DNA of 48,132 bases from Candidatus Methylobacter oryzae (lineage in GTDB: Bacteria > Pseudomonadota > Gammaproteobacteria > Methylococcales > Methylomonadaceae), in assembly GCA_945861405.1 (NCBI GenBank), contig CAMAUL010000017.1:1-48132 (forward strand). Reading direction: 5' to 3'. The first letter of the stretch is position 1. The number at the start of each line of letters is the position of its first letter. The translations under genes were made by a program, and so were the position numbers. The notes beneath the pieces were generated by a model, which made no database searches, was not told the origin of the DNA, and worked only from the letters and a program-made list of their open reading frames with translations. This document shows positions 41,966 to 48,132 of this stretch, in pieces.

Positions 41966-42304
41966 ATGAATTTGAAGCAGGAAAAAATAAACGGCTGTAC
42001 CGTCCTTTTTATCAAGGATGAACGGATAGATGCGCACAATTCAGGCGAATTGAAGGAAGCTATTTTGCGCCTGATAGAGCAGGGCGAAGTTAATATTATC
42101 GTCCAGTTGGAACAGGTGCGATTTATCGATAGCTCCGGTTTGGGTGCGTTGCTGTCTGGCTATAAAAATGCGGCGGCGAAGTCGGGCAAGCTAGCTATAG
42201 CCAACATGCAGCAACAGGTATTATCGATGTTTGAGTTGACCCGTTTAAACAGGGTGTTTGAAATCTATGCGGATTTAAACGAGGCTTTTGAAGGCGAAAC
42301 GTAG
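41966..42304 (+). CDS. STAS-domain anti-sigma factor antagonist
   Basis: The 112-aa protein is a single STAS domain of the SpoIIAA/RsbV type. The phosphorylatable serine is in RFIDSSGLGALLSGYKNAAA, followed by GKLAIANMQQQVLSMFELTR. It would be phosphorylated and inactivated by the HATPase protein encoded next. The ATG at 41966 is preferred to the upstream in-frame start at 41930 because it begins the domain directly. Confidence 0.88.
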   Translation: MNLKQEKINGCTVLFIKDERIDAHNSGELKEAILRLIEQGEVNIIVQLEQVRFIDSSGLGALLSGYKNAAAKSGKLAIANMQQQVLSMFELTRLNRVFEIYADLNEAFEGET

Positions 42305-42313
42305 AGGTTGTGT

Positions 42314-42739
42314 ATGTGTAACTCGATTATTCAGGTTGAGGTAATCATTCCGACGCAGACCAAATATCTGGATTTGATCGGCAGTATCGGTGAGCATATC
42401 GCGAAAGAGTTGGATGACTATTCCGGTGACCGCGAGGCCTTGGCTTATCATTTAAATCTGGTGTTAACGGAAGCGACCGTCAACGCGATCAAACATGCCA
42501 ATCATAAAAATCCGAAAGATACCGTCAAAATAACCATCCATATTCAGGAAAACGAGCTGAATATCAAGGTGTACGATCACGGTCAGGGTTTCGATCTGGA
42601 ATCCGTGCCGTTGCCGGATTTTGAACATCCCAAAGAAGGCGGTATGGGTATATTCTTCATTCGCACCTTAATGGATTCGGTGACCTACACCCGACAGGGC
42701 GATTGCAATGTTCTGGAAATCATCAAATATTTGAGCTGA
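42314..42739 (+). CDS. HATPase-type anti-sigma regulatory factor (RsbW/SpoIIAB-like)
   Basis: The 141-aa protein has an N box LTEATVNAIKHANHKNP and G1/G2 boxes VYDHGQGFDLESV and HPKEGGMGIFFIRTLMDSV of serine-protein kinases of the GHKL type. It would partner with the preceding STAS protein. No sigma factor or PP2C phosphatase is nearby, so the final target is unknown. The ATG at 42314 is used; GAGG lies about seven bases upstream. Confidence 0.88.
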   Translation: MCNSIIQVEVIIPTQTKYLDLIGSIGEHIAKELDDYSGDREALAYHLNLVLTEATVNAIKHANHKNPKDTVKITIHIQENELNIKVYDHGQGFDLESVPLPDFEHPKEGGMGIFFIRTLMDSVTYTRQGDCNVLEIIKYLS

Positions 42740-42808
42740 CAACAGTGTCCAGGGGCGGGGCACTACACAACCATAGACTTTTTAACGCATGCTAAATACA
42801 ATCCAGTT

Positions 42809-43081
42809 ATGAAATATGAATGGAATGAAGACAAAGCAACGGCCAATCTATCAAAACATGGAGTTACGTTTGAAGAGGCCAAGACGGTTTTCAATGACCC
42901 GTTGTATGTGGATTTCTATGATCCAGATCATTCTTATGGCGAACACCGTTATATTTTGATGGGGAAATCACATCAAGGACGTTTGTTGTTTATTTCGTAT
43001 ATGGAACGTAACGATGTCATTCGGTTGATTAGCGCAAGAGAAGCAACACTATTGGAGCGTAAAGCATATGAACAAGATTGA
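42809..43081 (+). CDS. brnT: BrnT-type toxin
   Basis: The 90-aa protein starts MKYEWNEDKATANLSKHGVT, the BrnT signature (E-W-x-x-x-K-A-x-x-N-x-x-KHG-V-x-F), and ends with FISYMERNDVIRLISAREAT, also typical. BrnT is a RelE-fold ribonuclease. It overlaps the downstream antitoxin gene by 14 bases. Confidence 0.93.
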   Translation: MKYEWNEDKATANLSKHGVTFEEAKTVFNDPLYVDFYDPDHSYGEHRYILMGKSHQGRLLFISYMERNDVIRLISAREATLLERKAYEQD

Positions 43082-43286
43082 AATAGACGACGAGCTTAGG
43101 CCTGAATATGATTTGAACAGTTTACAGGTAAGAAAAGTAGGTTCTGGACGTAAAAGTTTTGGCGATATGGTTCGCTTAGAACCGGATGTCATTGAGGCTT
43201 TTCCAAATGCCAAGGCTGTTAATGAGGCATTGCGCTCACTAATTGATATTGCCAAGCGTTCTGCCCACCTAAATCACTCCTGCTAA
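43068..43286 (+). CDS. BrnT-linked antitoxin-like protein
   Basis: The 72-aa acidic protein follows BrnT with overlap. It has the pattern DDELRPEYDLNSLQVRKVGS followed by DMVRLEPDVIEAFPNAKAVN EALRSLI, similar to short antitoxins paired with BrnT; the C-terminal part resembles the ribbon-helix-helix region of BrnA. It probably neutralises BrnT and binds the promoter. Confidence 0.82.
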   Translation: MNKIEIDDELRPEYDLNSLQVRKVGSGRKSFGDMVRLEPDVIEAFPNAKAVNEALRSLIDIAKRSAHLNHSC

Positions 43287-43508
43287 GACTCTGCCGCTGA
43301 GCATATTTTAATGACACACGGATCACGCGGATTAGACGAGACTGCCGAATAGTTTTCTCAAGGCCGGATGGAGCATGTTGCCCCGTTCGAAATGTTTTGC
43401 GTTGATTAAGTATAGCCATTTTAGTTAGGCATCTCAGAAACGTTAGGATCGGGGATGTAAACTTCGCCCCGCTTGGGAGCAGCCGAATAGTTACAGGAGG
43501 ATAGGTCA

Positions 43509-46500
43509 TTGAACAACCCCACCAAAACTTGGCCGATTCACTTGCAGCAACTCGCTGAAAGGGCTTTGGGCAAACAAGCCGCTCATTTGCTGTGGCAAAA
43601 ATACCATAAAGCATTTTCAGACGAATATCGGGCGTTGGTTTCGCCGCGTTATGCGTTAAAAGACATGCTGCATCTTGAGCAGGTTCTGGCATCAGACAAA
43701 CAATGCACCAGCCTGCTTAATCCCGGCATTCAAGTCGATCATTACCGACTGCATTTTTACAGCAAACAACCGCGTTACCTGGACGAATATATCCCGGTTC
43801 TGGAAAACATGAATTTAAGGGTCATGGATCAGGTACAGTTTCAGGTTACGGTTGACGGCGATACCCTGTTTATTAAAAGTTTCACCATCAAGGCAAAAAG
43901 CCAGTGTGCTTCGATCTCCAAGTTAAGAAACCGGATGCTGGAAACCATTCAGGTGATGATGGACGGGATAGTGGAAAATGACGCGCTGAATAAATTGTGC
44001 GTACTGACTGGAATGACTTGGCAGGAAATCGATGTGCTCAGGGCTTATCGGAATTATTATTTGCAACTGGGACATCAAACTACCCGAGCCAGTATTCATC
44101 ATGCCTTGCTTAACAATCCGCCGGTTGCGCTGGGCTTGTTTAATTACTTTGACGTGCGTTTTAGGCCGAATCCCGACTGGGACGATCCGGCTATCAGGGA
44201 AGAGCAGGCTTTATTTCTCTCGCGTTTGCAGTTGCTGGAGAGCATCGCCTCGGTTTTGGATATTAATGATGACCGGATTTTGCGTACCCTGTTTAACCTG
44301 ATTGATGCGACGATGCGCTGTAGTTTTCATCAGCGGCGCGGCTCGGCTGATTATTTCATCGCCTTTAAAATAAACAGCCTGGGCGTTATCGATATGCCCG
44401 CGCCTAAGCCGCAAAACGAGATTTATGTCCACGCGGTGGATATGGAAGGCATCCATTTGCGTAGCGGCAAGATTTCCCGTGGCGGTATTCGCTGGTCGGA
44501 TCGGCCCGATGATTTCAGAACCGAAATTTTGGGGCTGATGCAAACCCAGATCAGCAAAAACGCGCTGATTATTCCAACCGGTGCCAAGGGTGGATTTGTT
44601 GTTAAAAAGAACGGTTCAAAGTCAGGCTTCAAAGAAGCGGGTAAAAAAGCCTATCTCACCTTGATCCACGGCTTGCTGGATTTAACCGACAACTATATCG
44701 ACGACAAAGTCGTCCAGCCCCGGAACATCGTGTGCTACGACGACCCCGATCCCTATCTGGTGGTGGCCGCCGATAAAGGCACGGCGCAGTTTTCGGATAT
44801 CGCCAATGCGGTTTCGGCAGAATATCAATTCTGGCTAGGCGATGCCTTTGCCAGCGGCGGTTCCCGAGGTTATGACCATAAAGCGTTGGGCATTACCGCT
44901 CGCGGCGCTTGGGAATGCGTAAAACGCCATTTTCGGGAAATCGGAAAAGCTTCCGCTCCTGCTCATGCCCCTTACCTACGTCCTGTAGGCAAAAATATAC
45001 AAAGCGAAGCCTTTACCGTCGTCGGCATCGGCAGCATGGACGGCGACGTGTTCGGCAACGGCATGTTGCAGTCGCCGTTTATCCGGCTAAAGGCGGCTTT
45101 TAGCGGATCGCATATTTTTATCGATCCCAATCCCGCCGATAGCGATGCCGCGTTTAATGAACGCAAGCGCTTGTTCGAGTTGCCGGGTTCCAGTTGGGAT
45201 GATTACGACCGGACGCTTATTTCAGCTGGCGGCGGTGTTTATCCAAGGTCGGCCAAAGATATACCGGTTTCCGCCGAGCTGAGAGCATGGTTAGGCGTAC
45301 GCTACAAATCGCTGGATGGCGAATCTCTGATCCGGTACCTACTGGCCGCTCCGGTGGAGTTATTATGGCTGGGCGGCATTGGCACTTATGTAAAAGCCGA
45401 CTCGGAAAAAAACGAGGATGTTGGCGACAGGGCTAACGACAACGTGCGCGTGAATGCGTCCGATCTCGGTGCCAGTGTCGTCGGCGAAGGCGCTAACCTT
45501 GGCTTCACCCAAAAAGCGCGCACCGAATACAGCCTGAAGGGAGGGCGCATTAACACCGATGCGGTCGATAACTCGGCAGGCGTCGATACCTCCGATCATG
45601 AAGTGAATTTAAAAATCTTTCTGGTCGGCTTGCAGAAGAAAAACCTGATTGCCGATTATCAGCCGTTATTTATCAGCATGACCGATGATGTGTGCCGCTT
45701 GGTGCTGGCCGACAATATTGCCCAGAGCCTTTGTTTATCTTTGGAGCAATTGCGTTGTGAGGAAGGTTCTGCGGTTTTTTTACAATTGGCCGAACGTCTG
45801 GAAGCCGCCGGTTTTTTCGACAGGGCCGAAGAATGTTTTCCGCAAAACAAAGAGGTCATGTCCCGCCCCAGCCTAACCATAACCCGGCCCGAGCTTGCGG
45901 TATTGATGGCCGCCAGCAAAATGTACCTGACTCAGTTGATACAGGAACAATCCGCCTTGTTACAGGAAGAATGTTGCAGCTGTTATCTGCAGGCCTATTT
46001 TCCTGAACAGATCAGCAATCAGTATGCTAACCATCTGTCCGGACATCCCTTGGCTCATGAAATTAAAGCCACCCTGGTCAGTAATAAAATCATCAATCAG
46101 GCCGGTTGCGGTTTTTTAAGCCTGGACGAAGGCAGCGAAAATACCCTGAATTATGTCACCTGTTATCTGGCCTTCGACCGGGTTTTAGACGGCGACGCGT
46201 TGCGGCAGGCGATAGCTGCGCTGGACAATAAAACGCCAGCCGACCTGCAATACCGGTTATTGCTACAGTTGGAAAATACCTTGGCCGGTTTTTGTCGCTG
46301 GGCCTTAATGCAGGGCAGGAAAATCCGCCCGAATGAGCAGACCGTTAGCTGCTATCGCCGTCATTTAAAGGATTATGAGCAGTACTTTAAAAGCGATTAC
46401 TCCGAGTTTAGCGAGCAGCTGGAGCAATATCGGCAAGATGGCATTCCAGAGCAATTGGCGCTGAATATGGTGTTTGTAGCCAGCCTCAATGACTTTCCTC

Positions 46501-46877
46501 TGATCGTCTCATTGACCGCCGAAACCGCGCAGGATTTTGTAGCCACGCTGAAACTGTTCAACGAAATCACCCGCTATCTGGGGCTGAATGAAGTCAATGA
46601 CCAGTTGGCGAAAATCCCCATGCACGATGTTTGGGAGCGGAAAGTGTTGAATGAATTACAAGAGGACATGAAGCGGGTGGTAGGCCGAGTGATTAAGGCC
46701 ATCCTTGCAAGCAAGTTTGAGACCTGCGCCGATTACTTCGACCAGCCGGATCAGCAAGATAAAATCAGCCGATACCGGTGTGTTTATCAGGAAATTAACA
46801 GCGGATTGCCGGTTAACCTGTTCCCCTATATTGCGTTAGCCAAGGAGCTGGAGCGTTTGGTTGATGGAATAGCTTAA
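43509..46877 (+). CDS. NAD-specific glutamate dehydrogenase, 115-kDa class, TTG start
   Basis: The 1122-aa enzyme converts glutamate to 2-oxoglutarate and ammonium with NAD+. Motifs are RGGIRWSDRPDDFRTEILGL (about residues 323-342), the substrate lysine in PTGAKGGFVVKK, GGSRGYDHKALGITARGAWE (about 448-467) and TVVGIGSMDGDVFGNGML (about 504-521), as in the large bacterial NAD-GDH family. Most members have about 1600 aa; this one lacks much of the N-terminal regulatory part and fits the shorter class of about 115-120 kDa. The TTG at 43509 lies seven bases after AGGAGG, with no suitable ATG. Confidence 0.92.
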   Translation: MNNPTKTWPIHLQQLAERALGKQAAHLLWQKYHKAFSDEYRALVSPRYALKDMLHLEQVLASDKQCTSLLNPGIQVDHYRLHFYSKQPRYLDEYIPVLENMNLRVMDQVQFQVTVDGDTLFIKSFTIKAKSQCASISKLRNRMLETIQVMMDGIVENDALNKLCVLTGMTWQEIDVLRAYRNYYLQLGHQTTRASIHHALLNNPPVALGLFNYFDVRFRPNPDWDDPAIREEQALFLSRLQLLESIASVLDINDDRILRTLFNLIDATMRCSFHQRRGSADYFIAFKINSLGVIDMPAPKPQNEIYVHAVDMEGIHLRSGKISRGGIRWSDRPDDFRTEILGLMQTQISKNALIIPTGAKGGFVVKKNGSKSGFKEAGKKAYLTLIHGLLDLTDNYIDDKVVQPRNIVCYDDPDPYLVVAADKGTAQFSDIANAVSAEYQFWLGDAFASGGSRGYDHKALGITARGAWECVKRHFREIGKASAPAHAPYLRPVGKNIQSEAFTVVGIGSMDGDVFGNGMLQSPFIRLKAAFSGSHIFIDPNPADSDAAFNERKRLFELPGSSWDDYDRTLISAGGGVYPRSAKDIPVSAELRAWLGVRYKSLDGESLIRYLLAAPVELLWLGGIGTYVKADSEKNEDVGDRANDNVRVNASDLGASVVGEGANLGFTQKARTEYSLKGGRINTDAVDNSAGVDTSDHEVNLKIFLVGLQKKNLIADYQPLFISMTDDVCRLVLADNIAQSLCLSLEQLRCEEGSAVFLQLAERLEAAGFFDRAEECFPQNKEVMSRPSLTITRPELAVLMAASKMYLTQLIQEQSALLQEECCSCYLQAYFPEQISNQYANHLSGHPLAHEIKATLVSNKIINQAGCGFLSLDEGSENTLNYVTCYLAFDRVLDGDALRQAIAALDNKTPADLQYRLLLQLENTLAGFCRWALMQGRKIRPNEQTVSCYRRHLKDYEQYFKSDYSEFSEQLEQYRQDGIPEQLALNMVFVASLNDFPLIVSLTAETAQDFVATLKLFNEITRYLGLNEVNDQLAKIPMHDVWERKVLNELQEDMKRVVGRVIKAILASKFETCADYFDQPDQQDKISRYRCVYQEINSGLPVNLFPYIALAKELERLVDGIA

Positions 46878-47133
46878 GTTAGAAATAACGCGATAATCTG
46901 AGACCGTATTCAATCGACAGGGTGTTCAAAGACATAAAGCGCAACGCCTGTGTTAGACGTATATTGACTGAGTTTAGCAGCCTATGCACGACACCACTTC
47001 TGTCTAGGTGTGAATAAGGGAATTTAATTTTCCATTTCATATCAAGCTCATACATAACATTTATTATTTGGATCTTGCAGGATTTAAAGCTAAGCTTATG
47101 TCATAAAAATACAACTTTTTGGCGAATTCTAAA

Positions 47134-48021
47134 ATGAGTGAAAATATCAATAAGGTAAAATTGTATTCAAAAGGGGATGTTATTTTCCATGAAGGCCAAC
47201 CCAGTGAGCACTTTTATATACTACAAAAAGGTGAAGTTGAAGTTTCAATCAGAAAAAACGAAAAGCGATTCGTTATTGGCAAGTTAGGGCCTGGAGAGTT
47301 TTTTGGTGAAATGGGCTTGCTTTCCAACGAACCGCGATCCGCTTCCTGTAAAGCCATCACTTCCGTAGAAGTTGTTCGGGTTAGCAACGAAGAGTTTAAA
47401 AAAACCTTAAAAAATGTACACCCCCTGATTGGAAAAATTATCAACGTGCTATTGAAGCGGTTAAAAAGGTCGAATGGTCTTGCAGTAAACAAGACTACCA
47501 CGCCTGATTTTTTCTATGCCGTAGCAACATTACTTGATCTTAACTTTAGAGCCACGAATAGCGATTCGATATTGGAAGGGCTGTTCGTTAAACAACTGAC
47601 ATCAACTTTTGGCATACTTCCTTTTCAGGCAAAAGACATCCTTCAGCGGTTTAGCGATTTTGGATTGATTCAAAAAAGAAGGCAACATAAAGGAACCTTT
47701 ACTTCCGTGCAGGAAGAGGATGAGAGTCGGTTACGCTTACAATCAAAGAATTTTTTAGCTGAGGCCAAAGTAATCCAAGATAAACAGCCTGAAAAAGTTT
47801 TGCCCGACTCGCTTTCATCGGAGTTAGAACTAATGGAGATTAAAGAAGCCCTTGAGTTATATGACATCGATCCAATAAAGTTTTACAGCAAGATGTGCGT
47901 TGCTGATATTCCAGACCATCTGTTTCTGATCAATAAATCTGTTTTATTTGATTTGGTACAAGATAAAGGAAAGCAATTTTTTGAAGAGCCTAGTACAAAC
48001 AACTTGAAATATGTTAGATAA
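47134..48021 (+). CDS. Cyclic-nucleotide-binding domain protein with a C-terminal domain of unknown kind
   Basis: From the ATG at 47134 the 295-aa protein has an N-terminal CNB domain (about residues 8-120) with GDVIFHEGQPSEHFYILQKG and KLGPGEFFGEMGLLSNEPRS. The E-x-x-G and R-S of the phosphate-binding cassette are visible. Residues about 125-200 contain TPDFFYAVATLLDLNFRA and may form a winged helix (PFQAKDILQRFSDFGLIQKR). The rest is polar and alpha-helical. Whether it binds DNA is not settled. An upstream in-frame TTG at 47119 is less likely. Confidence 0.75.
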   Translation: MSENINKVKLYSKGDVIFHEGQPSEHFYILQKGEVEVSIRKNEKRFVIGKLGPGEFFGEMGLLSNEPRSASCKAITSVEVVRVSNEEFKKTLKNVHPLIGKIINVLLKRLKRSNGLAVNKTTTPDFFYAVATLLDLNFRATNSDSILEGLFVKQLTSTFGILPFQAKDILQRFSDFGLIQKRRQHKGTFTSVQEEDESRLRLQSKNFLAEAKVIQDKQPEKVLPDSLSSELELMEIKEALELYDIDPIKFYSKMCVADIPDHLFLINKSVLFDLVQDKGKQFFEEPSTNNLKYVR

Positions 48022-48053
48022 TACCCTGTTTTAAATTAAAAATATTAGAGCCG

Positions 48054-48132
48054 ATGGCACGACCTTTACCCCCACTGAAACTGAATATTGAGTTACAAGA
48101 AATTTTGCAAACACTCGCTCGGAGTCGCGAAG
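48054..48132 (+). CDS. IS630-like transposase, N-terminal fragment (cut by window edge)
   Basis: An ATG at 48054 opens 26 codons to the window end with the start MARPLPPLKLNIELQEILQT, resembling the beginning of IS630-family transposases (MARP-x-PP-x-L, then a helix-turn-helix). Only this stub is visible, so family and integrity are provisional. Confidence 0.6.
   Translation, partial: MARPLPPLKLNIELQEILQTLARSRE

Noticed and set aside
1-48132. CRISPR array or cas genes
   Set aside because: The repeats seen are dispersed palindromes; there are no evenly spaced direct repeats with unique spacers and no Cas motif.
1-48132. tRNA or rRNA genes
   Set aside because: Scanning the gaps I found no cloverleaf with GTTCGA-type T-loop and CCA-like ends, and no rRNA sequence. 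A covariance search could still find one.

Overview
The window looks like a chromosomal segment of a nitrogen-fixing gammaproteobacterium. The best match in gene content and style is a methanotroph of the order Methylococcales. This is an inference from the nif gene order, the E. coli-like housekeeping genes (UvrD, DsbD, SpeD, MscK, MltB), the aerobic cobalamin genes (BluB, CobT, CobS) and the dense short palindromic repeats; no methane-oxidation or 16S gene is present to prove it. The window is cut at both ends in insertion sequences: the C-terminus of an IS256-type transposase at the left and the first 26 codons of an IS630-like transposase at the right.

Layout. 1-500: IS256 end, then a small unassigned ORF with a palindromic operator-like site. 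505-2247 (-): a SagB/ThcOx-type flavin dehydrogenase carrying an in-frame repeat insertion. 2644-12953: a nif cluster. A small NifZ-like gene diverges from a sigma-54 promoter at 3050, followed by nif-type iscA, nifU, nifS, nifV, cysE, a TPR-like ORF, a 37-aa membrane peptide, nifW, nifZ, nifM, a nif-linked clpX, a CGFS glutaredoxin fused to a BolA domain, and rseC. Together these supply Fe-S clusters (IscA, NifU, NifS, Grx-BolA), cysteine (CysE), homocitrate (NifV) and nitrogenase maturation and quality control (NifW, NifZ, NifM, ClpX). The structural genes nifHDK are not here.

13000-16039 (-): cutA-dsbD-tlpA, a periplasmic reductant operon; DsbD has two N-terminal alpha domains. 16128-21385: fxsA, a DUF2892 protein, uvrD, a beta-hydroxyacid dehydrogenase, rubredoxin and its putative reductase. 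21573-29354: a late cobalamin pathway cluster (bluB, cobT, cobS, cobC, cobD, cobQ, cbiB, cobU) interrupted by a RelE/ParE-type toxin-antitoxin pair. Corrin ring synthesis genes are absent here.

29461-38294: mltB; a minus-strand set of TetR regulator, DUF4242 protein and exported beta-propeller; a four-helix membrane protein overlapping a GlcF-like ferredoxin subunit; speD-osmC; a CRP/Vfr-type regulator; a 59-aa membrane peptide; and a YedI-like DUF808 protein. 38432-48132: MscK-type mechanosensitive channel, a STAS/anti-sigma-kinase pair, a BrnT/BrnA toxin-antitoxin pair, a 115-kDa-class NAD-glutamate dehydrogenase with a TTG start, a cyclic-nucleotide-binding protein, and the IS630-like start.

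The most distinctive feature of the window is a population of short palindromic elements between genes, several of which have entered coding sequence without breaking it: inside the SagB-like gene, inside cobD, and across the 3' ends of cobD, cobT and the nif-linked TPR-like ORF. Other points worth following are the 37-aa peptide in the nif operon, the Grx-BolA fusion, the DsbD domain duplication, and two small ORFs with good ribosome-binding sites.
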